Numbered from the stretch's first letter, positions 8,274 through 19,644 are shown. The stretch: 64,000 nucleotides of DNA from Rhizobiaceae bacterium (GCA_023953845.1 JAMLJC010000002.1:682001-746000), one strand, 5' to 3'. Program-made: numbers and translations. The notes: generated from the sequence alone by a model not told the origin.

Positions 8274-8540
8274 ATGACGGCGCGGCATCGGATACATCTT
8301 TTCGGAAGGCATTTTTCGCTTCCCAGGTCGCGACTCCTGCGGATCTGCATCGGCGTGGCGCTGGTCTTTTTCGGTATCCTCGGTTTCCTGCCCGTGCTGG
8401 GCTTCTGGATGATTCCGCTCGGATTGCTCGTGCTCTCGCACGATGTGCCGCGTGTTCGCCGGTGGCGGCGGCGCCTCCTCGTCTGGTGGGAGCGGCGCCG
8501 GAATGCCCGGCGCGCGGCAAAACAGGCTGACGACGCCTAG
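8274..8540 (+). CDS. Small membrane protein, stop codon abutting an IS insertion
   Basis: 88 residues from the ATG at 8274 (GGAG 8 bases upstream; ATGs at 8268 and 8250 are alternatives). One hydrophobic block, LRICIGVALVFFGILGFL followed by PVLGFWMIPLGLLVLS, forms one or two membrane segments, followed by an Arg/Trp-rich basic tail (RRWRRRLLVWWERRR). Related small proteins are common in rhizobia, with no known function. The TAG stop (8538-8540) lies within the CTAG target duplication of the IS element, so the gene keeps its natural end although anything downstream has been displaced. Confidence 0.65.
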   Translation: MTARHRIHLFGRHFSLPRSRLLRICIGVALVFFGILGFLPVLGFWMIPLGLLVLSHDVPRVRRWRRRLLVWWERRRNARRAAKQADDA

Positions 8541-8557
8541 GCTGTAGTGACGATTTA
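8541..8557 (+). repeat. IS left terminal inverted repeat
   Basis: GCTGTAGTGACGATTTA, the exact complement of 9374-9390. It is preceded by CTAG, the target-site copy that includes the upstream gene's stop. Confidence 0.93.
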
Positions 8558-8611
8558 GGGATTCCAGTTAAGTCGCAAATCAGATTCCATTCTGGCTTTT
8601 GGAGGTCAGTC

Positions 8612-9372
8612 ATGGATGTGGATGGGCTGAGCAATGAACAGTGGCTGCGGATTGAGCCGTTTGTGCCGGGTGGTCGCAAGGGTCGACGTGGTCCACGCAC
8701 CAACAACCGGCGCTTTGTCGACGCTTTGATCTGGATGGCCCGCTCGGGTGGACGCTGGCGTGATCTACCCGAGCGTTATGGCAACTATCAGACAGCCAAG
8801 CGGCGTTACTACCGCTGGATCGAGATGGGTGTGCTCGAAAAGCTGTTCGAGGCACTGGCCAAAGAAGCCGACCTCGATTGGGTCGCGATCGATTCCACCT
8901 CCATCCGCGCACAGCCCCAAGCCGCCGGGGCACGGCGGAAAAGGGGGGAGCGGACGCCCAGGGTCTTGGCCGTTCACGCGGCGGGCTAGGAACCAAGATC
9001 CATGCCGCCGTCGATGCGCTCGGCCTGCCGGTGCGCTTCGTGCTCTCGCCGGGCCACCGAGGCGATGTGATCTACGGCAAGGACCTGCTGGAAGGCCTTA
9101 AACCTCGCCACGTCATCGCCGACCGCGCCTATGACGCCGAGGCCTTCCACGACATCATTCTCGATGCTGGAGCTATCCCCGTCATTCCGCCAAGGCCCGA
9201 ACGAAGGCGTCCTCACGCTTGCGACTGGCGCATCTACAAGGAACGAAACCTCATTGAGCGCTTCTTTGCCAAACTCAAGCAGTTCCGCCGCGTCGCAACG
9301 CGATACGACAAGCTCCTCGCAAACTTCCGAGGCTTCGTCCTCATCGCAGCCATAGCTATTTGGATCAGATAG
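8612..9372 (+). CDS. IS5-family transposase made by -1 frameshift
   Basis: The first frame starts at ATG 8612 (GGAGG upstream) and would stop at 8989. The second continues one frame back and stops at 9372. A slippery run A4G6 at 8939-8948 joins them; a -1 shift there gives about 253 residues. The first part has the DUF4096-type N-terminus (WLRIEPFVPGGRKGRRGPRT, RWRDLPERYG) and the first catalytic Asp in AIDSTSIRAQ. The second has the other Asp in IADRAYDAEAF and the Glu in NLIERFFAKLKQFRRVATRYDK, completing the DDE triad. Both frames appear intact. Confidence 0.9.
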
Positions 9373-9373
9373 T

Positions 9374-9390
9374 TAAATCGTCACTACAGC
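9374..9390 (-). repeat. IS right terminal inverted repeat
   Basis: TAAATCGTCACTACAGC, exactly complementary to the left end and followed by the second CTAG copy at 9391-9394. Confidence 0.93.
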
Positions 9391-9526
9391 CTAGAACGCG
9401 CGCCGCCCTGTGGTGGCTCCCTGGCTCGATCTGTCGTCTATTCAAAGCTCAGCCCCCGGTTCCGCACGCTGTTGGTGCTGGTTTGCAATGACGTGTGGGC
9501 TAGCCTTTGGAATAGCGATCGTGTGC

Positions 9527-9555
9527 TTGACGCGCTTTCAGCCGCCACCTATTGA
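9527..9555 (+). promoter_or_regulatory. Promoter of tRNA-Cys
   Basis: TTGACG (9527-9532) and TATTGA (9550-9555) are separated by 17 bases and lie about 28 bases before the mature tRNA start. Confidence 0.6.
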
Positions 9556-9582
9556 AACTCCCGCAGCGCACCTTCGACGGCC

Positions 9583-9656
9583 GGCCTCGTGGCGGAGTGG
9601 TTACGCAGAGGACTGCAAATCCTTGCACCCCGGTTCGATTCCGGGCGAGGCCTCCA
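9583..9656 (+). tRNA. tRNA-Cys (anticodon GCA)
   Basis: Acceptor GGCCTCG pairs with CGAGGCC, the anticodon loop is CTGCAAA (anticodon GCA), the T arm reads GGTTCGATTCC, the discriminator is U as expected for tRNA-Cys, and CCA is encoded at 9654-9656. The D arm (GGCGGAGTGGTTACGC) is standard. Confidence 0.95.
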
Positions 9657-9739
9657 GTCGTCGGGTGCTTCTGCGTTGGGCGACGACCGTCGCCGGAATC
9701 CGGCCCCTGCAGGGCGGCCATGACGCGGAACCGAGAACG

Positions 9740-10411
9740 ATGACCCTGGATTTTACGGCGCTGCGCACGAAGATGGTCGACGGCCAGTTGCGCACCACCG
9801 ACGTGACCGACCTCGCCATTCTCGATGCAGTCCTCGCCGTGCCGCGGGAGGAATTCGTTCCGTCGAAGCTTCGGCCGTTGGCCTACATCGACGAGGATAT
9901 CGAGATTGCTCCCGCCGGCTCCGGCCCCGCGCGCTACCTCATGGAGCCGTCGCCCTTCGCGCGTCTGGTCCAACTCGCGGAGATCGCGCCGGGCGACCTC
10001 GTTCTCGACGTGGGATGCGGCACGGGCTATTCGTCCGCGATCCTGTCGCGCATAGCTGCGTCGGTGATCGCGCTGGAAGAAGATGCAGGGCTTGCCGAGC
10101 AGGCGCAGGCCAATCTCGAGCGTCTCGGCTATCATGGCGTCGCCGTCGTGCGCGGCCCGTTGGTGGCGGGTTACGCGGCCGAAGCGCCTTATGACGTCAT
10201 CATGATCGAGGGCAGCGTGGAGGTTGTTCCCACTGCGCTTTTCGACCAGTTGAAGGAAGGCGGGCGGCTCGTCGCGGTGGAGGGCAAGGGCAATGCCGCC
10301 GTCGCAAAGGTTTACCTGAAGGCAGGCGAAGCCGTATCCGGACGCCACGCTTTCAATGCGGCAGTTAGGCCACTACCGGGCTTTGAAGTTGTGCGTGAAT
10401 TCGAATTCTGA
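9740..10411 (+). CDS. Protein-L-isoaspartate O-methyltransferase family protein
   Basis: 223 residues from the ATG at 9740; the longer open frame runs through the tRNA and is not coding. The protein has the Pcm layout: an N-terminal MVDGQLRTTDVTD segment, an EEFVP motif, then the SAM-binding glycine loop LVLDVGCGTGYSS (residues 87-99) and a post-motif IALEED. It would repair isoaspartyl residues in aged proteins, but many alphaproteobacterial members next to tolC are divergent, so activity is inferred only. Together with tolC, popZ and valS it forms a familiar rhizobial gene order. Confidence 0.85.
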   Translation: MTLDFTALRTKMVDGQLRTTDVTDLAILDAVLAVPREEFVPSKLRPLAYIDEDIEIAPAGSGPARYLMEPSPFARLVQLAEIAPGDLVLDVGCGTGYSSAILSRIAASVIALEEDAGLAEQAQANLERLGYHGVAVVRGPLVAGYAAEAPYDVIMIEGSVEVVPTALFDQLKEGGRLVAVEGKGNAAVAKVYLKAGEAVSGRHAFNAAVRPLPGFEVVREFEF

Positions 10412-10567
10412 CCTGTCTTGTCTTGCGGGGTGGCAAGAACCGTGTTGGCGTAGAAGCCTGATTGGCCGGTGGGGGTGCCGGGCCGATTCTTGTTGGATTT
10501 TGCTGGACTTTGACCAGCGGACGTTGCCGGACGCAATCCGGTTGACGTCGGAGTGAAAGGGACTGCC

Positions 10568-11926
10568 GTGTTCGGACGTCGAGCTTTTTTCGCTGCGGTC
10601 ATGTTTTCCGCAACGGCGCTTTCGCCGCTCACCGCATCGGCCGAGACTCTGCTCGGCGCGCTTGCCAAAGCCTACACCAACAATTCGGAACTGAACGCGG
10701 CCCGCGCCGGCCTCAGGGTGACCGACGAGAATGTCGCGATTGCCAAGTCGGGATATCGCCCGGTCGTCACGGGAACCGGCTCCTACAGCGCGGCCGAGCA
10801 GAACGGGCTGGAGATTCAGACGGGTTCGTTCGGCGTGCAGATCCAGCAGACACTGTTCGACGGGTTTCAGACCCGGAATTCCGTGAAGGGCGCCGAGGCG
10901 AGGGTCCGGGCTTCTGTCGAATCGCTGCGCAACACGGAGCAGACCGTGCTCTTCAATGCGGCAAGCTCCTACATGAACGTCATTCGCGATCGCCAGATCG
11001 CGCTGCTGACGGAGCGCAATCTGGAATTCCTGACCGAGCAGGTGCGCGCGGCGCGCTCGCGCTTCGAGGTGGGCGAGGGAACCCGCACGGACGTGGCGCA
11101 GGCCGAGGCCAGCCGTTCGTCCGCGGAGGCGCAGCTTGCCGCCGCCAGGGCGCAGGCCCAGGCGAGCGCGGCGGAATATCGTCAGTATATCGGCGAAGAC
11201 CCGGGGACGCTGAAGGGCGCCTCCGCCGCCAAGGGATTGCCGAAGGGCATGGATTCCGCCTTCGCGCTGGCTTCCGTGAAGCATCCGGCGATTCTTGCGA
11301 CCACCCATCTGGTGGACGCCGCGGCGTTTTCCGTGAAGACCGCGGAAGGAGCTCTTTTCCCCCAACTCAGCGCAACGGCAGGCGTCTCGCGCAGCTTCCG
11401 CGAGACGAATGGCGGTTCGCTTTCCGACGGTTACACCAACTCCGCCAGCATCGGCGCCCAGATCACGGTGCCGATCTATCAGGGCGGCCGCGTCTCGGCG
11501 CAGGTGCGCCAGTCGAAGGAATCGCTCGGGCAGGCGCGCATTCAGGTCGACGTCACGCGCGACCAGGTTCGCGCCGCCGTCACCTCGGCATGGACGCAGT
11601 ATATCGCGGCGCAGCAGCAGGTAACCGCGAACCGCGCGCTCGTGGCCGCCGCGCAACTCGCGCTCAACGGCGTCATCGAGGAGCGCAATGTCGGTCAGCG
11701 CACCACGCTCGACGTGCTCAACGCTCAGGCCGACGTCATCAGCGCCCAGATCAATCTTGCCGCGTCAGAGCGCGACGTGGTGGTGGCGAGCTACGCCACG
11801 CTCAGCGCCACAGGGCAACTCTCCGTCGAGAAGCTCGGACTCGCGGTCGAAAAGTATCGCCCGGAAGAGCACTACAATGCCGTCAAGGACAAGTGGTTCG
11901 GCTTGCGGACGCCTGACGGCCGCTGA
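10568..11926 (+). CDS. tolC: TolC family outer membrane efflux protein
   Basis: 452 residues from the GTG at 10568, chosen because AAAGGGA lies 6 bases upstream and the signal peptide (FGRRAFFAAVMFSATALSPL, TASAE) starts there; a GTG at 10553 is in frame. The mature protein has two OEP repeats of long amphipathic helices with heptad-like Gln/Ala/Arg content (RSRFEVGEGTRTDVAQAEAS; then EERNVGQRTTLDVLNAQADV), the duplicated TolC hallmark. It should form the trimeric outer-membrane duct for type I secretion and RND efflux. No inner-membrane pump gene is adjacent. Confidence 0.93.
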   Translation: MFGRRAFFAAVMFSATALSPLTASAETLLGALAKAYTNNSELNAARAGLRVTDENVAIAKSGYRPVVTGTGSYSAAEQNGLEIQTGSFGVQIQQTLFDGFQTRNSVKGAEARVRASVESLRNTEQTVLFNAASSYMNVIRDRQIALLTERNLEFLTEQVRAARSRFEVGEGTRTDVAQAEASRSSAEAQLAAARAQAQASAAEYRQYIGEDPGTLKGASAAKGLPKGMDSAFALASVKHPAILATTHLVDAAAFSVKTAEGALFPQLSATAGVSRSFRETNGGSLSDGYTNSASIGAQITVPIYQGGRVSAQVRQSKESLGQARIQVDVTRDQVRAAVTSAWTQYIAAQQQVTANRALVAAAQLALNGVIEERNVGQRTTLDVLNAQADVISAQINLAASERDVVVASYATLSATGQLSVEKLGLAVEKYRPEEHYNAVKDKWFGLRTPDGR

Positions 11927-12085
11927 GAGGCGTCCGCGCCCTTGTCACATATATTGTGAGAAAGGACGCGGCCCCACAGTTTGGGGATTCTCTCCCGTCC
12001 GTCGCTCGGCTATTTTCCTGACATCGATTCGAAATCGGATCGGGCACCGTTGAGGTGAACCGCAGAGTATGGGGCGGCAGGGACC

Positions 12086-12799
12086 ATGGCACAGGCAAGC
12101 AGCGCGCAGCGCGAACCCTCGATGGAAGAAATCCTCGCCTCCATCCGCAGGATCATCGAGGACAGCGATGTCGAGAAGCGGCGCGACATCGAGGAAGCCG
12201 AGCCGGCTTTTGCCGCACCTGCCAACGATGGCATGGAGCGCTCCCACGACATTGAGGCGTTTCGGGCCGAGTTTCACGAGCCGGCGGCTGCAACGTCACC
12301 GTTCGATGCAGAGCCGGAGGCCCACGCTCACGCCGGGGCATCGGTCATCGAGCGGCGGAACGAACCGCCGGCCGAAACCGTAGTTGTTCCGACGCATATC
12401 GACACCGCGACGACTGAGCCGGATGTTGCAGGCTCCACACAGCCGATGGATGTCGCGGCTGCCGATCCGGCCCCGGCGCATATTGAATCCGAGACGTCGC
12501 GTCCGGTTTTCCCGGAATCTGTCGAGGCGATGGAACTGACGTTGACCGAGAATGGCGCGCAGGCCGGCGCCACTGACGCGCAGCCGCGTACGCCGCTGAC
12601 CTCGGAGCAGACTGGTCGTCAGGTGGCCGCTGCTTTTGGCGAATTGTCCGAAGCCTTTGCCGCAAGCCGTCGCCGCAGCTTCGACGAGATGGCCGAGGAA
12701 ATGCTGCGGCCCATGCTTCAGGACTGGCTGGACAACAATCTGCCGCATCTGGTCGAGAGACTGGTTCGCGAGGAGATCGAGCGTATCGCTCGCGGCTGA
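12086..12799 (+). CDS. popZ: Polar organizing protein PopZ (DUF2497)
   Basis: 237 residues with the PopZ layout. There is a conserved N-terminal binding helix (PSMEEILASIRRIIEDSD, residues 11-28), a long Pro/Glu/Ala-rich disordered middle (about 40-175), and a C-terminal oligomerisation helix bundle (RSFDEMAEEMLRPMLQDWLD, then NLPHLVERLVREEIERIARG). PopZ forms a matrix at the cell pole that anchors ParB-parS and recruits cell-cycle kinases; in rhizobia it marks the growing or new pole. It sits between tolC and valS, as in other Hyphomicrobiales, and is followed by a strong terminator. A near-palindrome (TCACATATATTGTGA) occurs about 130 bases upstream. Confidence 0.92.
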   Translation: MAQASSAQREPSMEEILASIRRIIEDSDVEKRRDIEEAEPAFAAPANDGMERSHDIEAFRAEFHEPAAATSPFDAEPEAHAHAGASVIERRNEPPAETVVVPTHIDTATTEPDVAGSTQPMDVAAADPAPAHIESETSRPVFPESVEAMELTLTENGAQAGATDAQPRTPLTSEQTGRQVAAAFGELSEAFAASRRRSFDEMAEEMLRPMLQDWLDNNLPHLVERLVREEIERIARG

Positions 12800-12821
12800 T
12801 TTTCCGCGACAGACATGGTTG

Positions 12822-12849
12822 ACGCCGCCCTAGGGCGGCGTTTTCGTTT
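12822..12849 (+). terminator. Rho-independent terminator of popZ
   Basis: Stem ACGCCGCCC (12822-12830), loop TA, complementary GGGCGGCGT, followed by a T-rich tail TTTTCGTTT. It lies 23 bases after the popZ stop. Confidence 0.85.
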
Positions 12850-12958
12850 GTTCGCGCGCTGATTGCCCGCAGTTGACTTGACGTTGCCCTTCCGATTTAC
12901 AGCGGCAGGCCGGAGACCTTGCCCCGGCTCACCGACAAAAAGTGCCGGACGCCAGACA

Positions 12959-15742
<2,784 letters not shown>

Positions 15743-16093
15743 TTTGCTGCGTGCGCCGGAAGGCGCGTGCGCGGCAGCCTGAATGCGGCATCATGGTGGC
15801 CGAAGCGCCATCTTCCCGTCACTCTTGCGGCAATCCGACGGTTTTTCCGAGGATGTTGTCTTGTTGCAACACTGTGCGCGAAGATACGTAATCCGTTGAT
15901 CCGGATTTGCTAAAAATTTGAAATTATTGCGAAAAGTAGCCGCGCTATAGTTGAGGCGCCGCAGATTTGAAGGCGATTTTGCTGGAGCGCCGCGCCACAT
16001 TCGAACGTTGCGTAAATACTTCGAGCCAAAGATCCTAGTTGCTTGTGCGGGCATGAATCGTTCAGCTTGTCCGCAGTGGTTCGGAGGAGTCCA
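15743..16093. other. Intergenic region upstream of the FadL-type porin
   Basis: About 350 bases, AT-richer than its surroundings. TATAGT (15946-15951) is a good -10 candidate with only a weak TTATTG 16 bases before it. No terminator for valS is obvious. No open frame here has a ribosome-binding site apart from the downstream gene's own GGAGGAGT. Confidence 0.4.
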
Positions 16094-17293
16094 ATGAACA
16101 AGAAAATTCTGGCCGCGCTCGGCGCAGGAGCCGCATTTCTGGCAATGTCGGCGCAGGCCAATGCGAACGGCTTCACGCGCGGCTCAGCCGATACGGACAT
16201 TCTGTTCGAGGAAGGCAACTTCAACCTTCGCGCCGGCGCGACTTATGTGAGCCCCCAGCGCGAATACAGCCGGAACGCCAACCCCGCGCTCGTCGGCACA
16301 AGCTATCTGAACGACTATGTGGTCCCTTCGATCGCCGCCAAGCTGAATGTCACGGACAATGTGCGCTGCGCCTTCACCATGGTCGAGAACGCCGGAGGCG
16401 ACGCCGAGTATGCGGCCCCCACCAGCACCGGAAAGATCAGCGAGAAGTTCGACACGACCGAACTGAGCGCGACCTGCGGCGTCAAGTTCAGCGCCGGACG
16501 CGGCAATCTCTGGCTGCTGGGCGGCGGCTATCTCGAGGATTTCGACTATCACCGCGTCAATGACTACACGTCGCTCGGACTCGGCTACGGCACGTTGAAG
16601 CTGGACGGGCAGGATCGCGGCTACCGCGTCGGCGTCGCCTACGAAATTCCCGAGATCGCGCTCCGCGCACAGCTTACCTATCGCTCCGGCACGGACTACG
16701 GCGCCGAGGGTCTGGTCACGGCGCCGGCCGCCATTCTTGCGCGCGCGTTGCGCAACAGCGGCGTGCCGGACAGCCAGAATCCGTTCGCCACCCTTCCGCC
16801 GGGGCTGCAGGTTCCCGTTCCGGCCCTTGGTATCGGCCACCTTCCGCAGATCGTCGAGCTGAAGGCCCAGACCGGCATCGCGCCCGGCTGGCTTGCTTTC
16901 GGCACCGTGCGCTGGACGAACTGGTCCGTGCAGGAAACGCTGGACATTCGCGCCGCCAGCAACGGGCTGCTCATCAGCCGCGACCGCTACTTCTGGGACG
17001 ACGGCTGGACGATCACGGCAGGCGTCGGCCACGCCTTCACCGACACCGTTTCCGGCGCCCTCAGCCTGACCTGGGATCAGGGCGTCGGCACGGGATGGGA
17101 CATCCAGACCGACACCTGGACGCTCGCTGGCGGTGTCTCGGCGAAGGATGCCCTCGGCGGCGAGTTGCGCGCGGGCCTTGCGGTCAGCTACCTCGAATCG
17201 GGCGAGGAGACGCAGTACGCGGCTGGGCTGAACTCGGCCGTGGACAGCGGCTGGGCTTACGGCGCCACGCTTTCCTACAAGGTGAAGTGGTAA
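16094..17293 (+). CDS. Outer membrane protein, OmpP1/FadL/TodX family
   Basis: 399 residues from the ATG at 16094, directly behind a strong GGAGGAGT. A signal peptide (MNKKILAALGAGAAFLAMSA, cleavage near QANA) is followed by a beta-barrel sequence of alternating hydrophobic and polar residues: NGFTRGSADTDILFEEGNF, several GYRVGVAYEIPEIALRAQLTY-type strands, and a final strand YGATLSYKVKW ending in an aromatic residue. These match FadL-type channels for hydrophobic compounds such as long-chain fatty acids. A 12-bp hairpin follows the stop. No fatty-acid genes adjoin it, so the substrate is open. Confidence 0.85.
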   Translation: MNKKILAALGAGAAFLAMSAQANANGFTRGSADTDILFEEGNFNLRAGATYVSPQREYSRNANPALVGTSYLNDYVVPSIAAKLNVTDNVRCAFTMVENAGGDAEYAAPTSTGKISEKFDTTELSATCGVKFSAGRGNLWLLGGGYLEDFDYHRVNDYTSLGLGYGTLKLDGQDRGYRVGVAYEIPEIALRAQLTYRSGTDYGAEGLVTAPAAILARALRNSGVPDSQNPFATLPPGLQVPVPALGIGHLPQIVELKAQTGIAPGWLAFGTVRWTNWSVQETLDIRAASNGLLISRDRYFWDDGWTITAGVGHAFTDTVSGALSLTWDQGVGTGWDIQTDTWTLAGGVSAKDALGGELRAGLAVSYLESGEETQYAAGLNSAVDSGWAYGATLSYKVKW

Positions 17294-17320
17294 CGCCAGC
17301 GCTGTCCTTCAGGTTTCCAA

Positions 17321-17347
17321 CCTCCCCGGCGCGCGGCGCCGGGGAGG
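17321..17347 (+). terminator. Hairpin terminator of the FadL-type gene
   Basis: Perfect 12-bp stem CCTCCCCGGCGC (17321-17332) with loop GCG and complement at 17336-17347, 27 bases after the stop. A short TGTTTT follows a few bases later. Confidence 0.75.
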
Positions 17348-17937
17348 CTGATGTTTTCCGGTCACAGGATGTGACAAGTTTCGCCGGCACCTGATGGAAA
17401 GCCCGGAATTGCTGCGTCGGCGAACAGCTTTGTGCTCTTTCAGCAACACTTTGTAGACGGCAGATGATGTATGTCTGCCGAAGAGCGGAACGCCAATTTC
17501 CCGCCATAAACCGGGAGCACGCCGATGCAGGCTCCGGTCGAGAGCAGGACAGCCGCAACCGCCGCGGCAAGGAAGAACATGAGCGTAAGGAGTGTTTTGG
17601 GGGCGATGGCGTCCGTCTGGCAAAGCCAGCCGGTGTGCTCGTCGTTCTCTTGGCTGTCCGGCCCCACTTTGGCCGAAATGGATCGGCAGGGTGGATTTGT
17701 CGGCTCGTCGCGCCGTTGCCTGGCAGCGGATTGGGCAAGTCGAACTGACATTGGTTTCACGGTCGCGATAGGCGGCCTTTTTGCGGGCGCCCGTCCGGGC
17801 GCGTCATTTGCGGCGAGGGCAATAGGATTGACGACGCGCGCGACGAGAACATCGCGCGGCACGTCAGAACTGTATTGTCGCGCAGGCGCCGTGTGGGCCG
17901 GATATGCTCCGGCCGGCGCGGACGGAAGATCGAACTG
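17348..17937. other. Long intergenic region upstream of exoR
   Basis: About 590 bases without a supported gene. Several overlapping open frames exist on both strands but lack ribosome-binding sites. The only one with protein-like character is a minus-strand frame ending at 17440 whose last 46 codons (from an ATG at 17580) encode a hydrophobic helix (FFLAAAVAAVLLSTGACIGV) followed by a polar tail. It has no Shine-Dalgarno, so I do not call it. The exoR promoter should lie here; no clear -35/-10 pair was found. Confidence 0.45.
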
Positions 17938-18735
17938 ATGGCTATGCTGGTTTCGCGTTCTCTCTTTTCTGCAGTTTTCACCGCCTGTCTGCTGGGCGCG
18001 GGCAACTTTGCGCATGCTTTCGATACGACGGCCCCCAAGGCCGAGAAGTCGAGCCCGTGGGCGGTGTTCCAGCGCGGGTTCGACGCCTATCGCAGCGGTC
18101 ACAAGGACGAGGCCGTGGAGGCGTATCGCTACGCGGCGGAGAACGGCCAGCTCGGCGCGACATGGAAGCTTGCCCGCATGTATGCCGAAGGCGACGGCGT
18201 CACGCGCGACGACCAGGAGGCCTTCAAGTTCTTCAGCGAGATCGTCGATCAGGAAGTCGAGCCCGGCAGCCCCGAGGAAAGCTACGTCTCCGACGCTTTG
18301 GTGGCGCTCGGCGGCTACATGAAGACAGGTATTCCGGGCGTCGTGAACGCCAATCCGATCGCCGCGCAGGAATACTACATGCGCGCCGCCGCCAATTATC
18401 GCAACGCGGATGCCCAGTTCGAAATGGGCAAGATGTTCCTGACGGGCGAAGGCGGCATGAAGGTCAGCGTCAAGCAGGCCGGCCGCTGGCTGCAGCTGGC
18501 CGCCGCGAAGGGGCATGCAGGGGCGCAGGCGACCCTCGGCAACCTGCTGTTCGAAAGCGGCAAGGTGGTGCGGGGTCTGGCGCTGATGACCGCTGCGCTG
18601 GAGCGTGCCGGTCCCGGGGACCAGTCCTGGATTCGCGGCATGCAGGAGCAGGCCTTCGCGCTCGCCGGCGAGGCGGATCGCCGCACGGCGATTGCGCTGG
18701 CCGAAGACATGCTCGCCAAAGGCACCAGCCAGTAA
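17938..18735 (+). CDS. exoR: Exopolysaccharide regulator ExoR, Sel1-repeat periplasmic protein
   Basis: 265 residues from the ATG at 17938 (GGAAG 9 bases upstream; ATG 17944 is an alternative). The signal peptide ends near NFAHA. Sel1/TPR-like repeats follow: AVEAYRYAAENGQLGATWKLARMYAEGDGV, NYRNADAQFEMGKMFLTGEGG and AGRWLQLAAAKGHAGAQATLGNLLF. The last of these and EADRRTAIALAED match Sinorhizobium ExoR closely. In rhizobia and Agrobacterium, periplasmic ExoR holds the ExoS/ChvG kinase inactive; acid or envelope stress degrades ExoR and switches on exopolysaccharide and host-invasion genes. The kinase genes are not in this window. Confidence 0.9.
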   Translation: MAMLVSRSLFSAVFTACLLGAGNFAHAFDTTAPKAEKSSPWAVFQRGFDAYRSGHKDEAVEAYRYAAENGQLGATWKLARMYAEGDGVTRDDQEAFKFFSEIVDQEVEPGSPEESYVSDALVALGGYMKTGIPGVVNANPIAAQEYYMRAAANYRNADAQFEMGKMFLTGEGGMKVSVKQAGRWLQLAAAKGHAGAQATLGNLLFESGKVVRGLALMTAALERAGPGDQSWIRGMQEQAFALAGEADRRTAIALAEDMLAKGTSQ

Positions 18736-18751
18736 GCCGTCTGCGGCGGAT

Positions 18752-19036
18752 TCAGGCCGACTGATCGTAGCGGCCGTCGCCGCCGGGCAGCTTTCGCAAG
18801 GCCTCCCCGACCTTTTGCGGCGGAATATCCGCCTGTTCCGCGAAGCTGAGCAGCGTCGGCTCGTGCGCCAGCACGAAGCCGAGCACCCCTGCGAGAAAGC
18901 CGGGTTCCGACGCCGCTCTCCGGATCATCGAAGCGTCGATGCCGGTGATTGCCAGGAAACGCCGCAAAAGCTCCGGGTCGGCAGCAATGAAACCCAATGC
19001 TGCGACGGCGACGCTCTCGGCGTTTTCTCGATCCAT
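18752..19036 (-). CDS. DUF3572 family protein
   Basis: 94 residues, soluble and helical: AESVAVAALGFIAADPELLR, RFLAITGIDASMIR and GFLAGVLGFVLAHEPTLLSF match the small DUF3572 proteins of Hyphomicrobiales, which have no known function. It is transcribed away from divK, converges with exoR (17-base gap), and in many relatives also lies beside divK-pleD, so a cell-cycle link is possible but unproven. Confidence 0.85.
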   Translation of the reverse strand: MDRENAESVAVAALGFIAADPELLRRFLAITGIDASMIRRAASEPGFLAGVLGFVLAHEPTLLSFAEQADIPPQKVGEALRKLPGGDGRYDQSA

Positions 19037-19241
19037 TGCGCACCTTCGCTCCCGGGATTGGCCAACATCGCCATTGGGCGATGACCGGAGCCTCTGTCAA
19101 TCGCTGCCGTTTGTCGCCCGGATACGCATTTTTCGCTGAAGCGACAGGGGTTTGCGTTTCGTCAATGTTCTGGCGTTATTGATTTTATGAGATTCGCGCG
19201 TCGCGGGAGCCGTCTCCCGGGGGCGGCGGGGCAGGATGACG

Positions 19242-19613
19242 ATGCCTAAAAAGGTGATGATAGTCGAAGACAACGAGCTGAACATGAAGCTCTTCCGCGA
19301 CCTCATCGAGGCCAGCGGCTACGAGACCGTTCGCACGCGCAACGGACTGGAGGCGCTGGATCTTGCGCGCGCGCATCGGCCCGATCTCATTCTGATGGAC
19401 ATACAGCTGCCCGAAGTATCGGGACTTGAAGTCACGAAGTGGCTCAAGGAAGACGACGATCTGCACAAGATCCCGGTGATCGCCGTCACCGCCTTCGCGA
19501 TGAAAGGCGACGAGGAGCGAATCCGTCAGGGCGGCTGTGAAGCTTATATTTCGAAACCCATATCCGTGCCCCGCTTCATAGAAACGATCAAATCCTATCT
19601 GGGCGACGCATGA
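19242..19613 (+). CDS. divK: Polar differentiation response regulator DivK
   Basis: 123 residues, a single receiver domain. Acidic pocket E9-D10, phospho-acceptor D53 in LILMDIQLPEVSGLEVTKWL, and K105 in YISKPISVPRF are all present; D53 is the numbering known from Caulobacter DivK. The ATG at 19242 is preferred over 19236 because GCAGG lies 6 bases before it. DivK carries the polarity signal from the PleC and DivJ kinases to DivL-CckA and thus to CtrA. It stands directly upstream of pleD (31-base gap), the usual divK-pleD operon. Confidence 0.95.
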   Translation: MPKKVMIVEDNELNMKLFRDLIEASGYETVRTRNGLEALDLARAHRPDLILMDIQLPEVSGLEVTKWLKEDDDLHKIPVIAVTAFAMKGDEERIRQGGCEAYISKPISVPRFIETIKSYLGDA

Positions 19614-19644
19614 CCCGGGTTACCGGCGTCGGAGAGTGCATCGA

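Larger units (their letters stand above)
8541..9390 (+). mobile_element. IS5-family insertion sequence, IS427-like
   Basis: 850 bp bounded by perfect 17-bp terminal inverted repeats, GCTGTAGTGACGATTTA (8541-8557) and its complement (9374-9390), flanked by a direct CTAG duplication (8537-8540 and 9391-9394). It carries one transposase split into two overlapping frames. Size, CTAG target and the two-frame organisation fit the IS427 group. The perfect ends and intact frames suggest a recent, possibly active copy. Confidence 0.93.

Noticed and set aside
17440..18516. Minus-strand frame of 358 codons over exoR
   Set aside because: Most of it is antisense to exoR. Only its last 46 codons look membrane-like and they lack a Shine-Dalgarno, so this is kept as a hint only.
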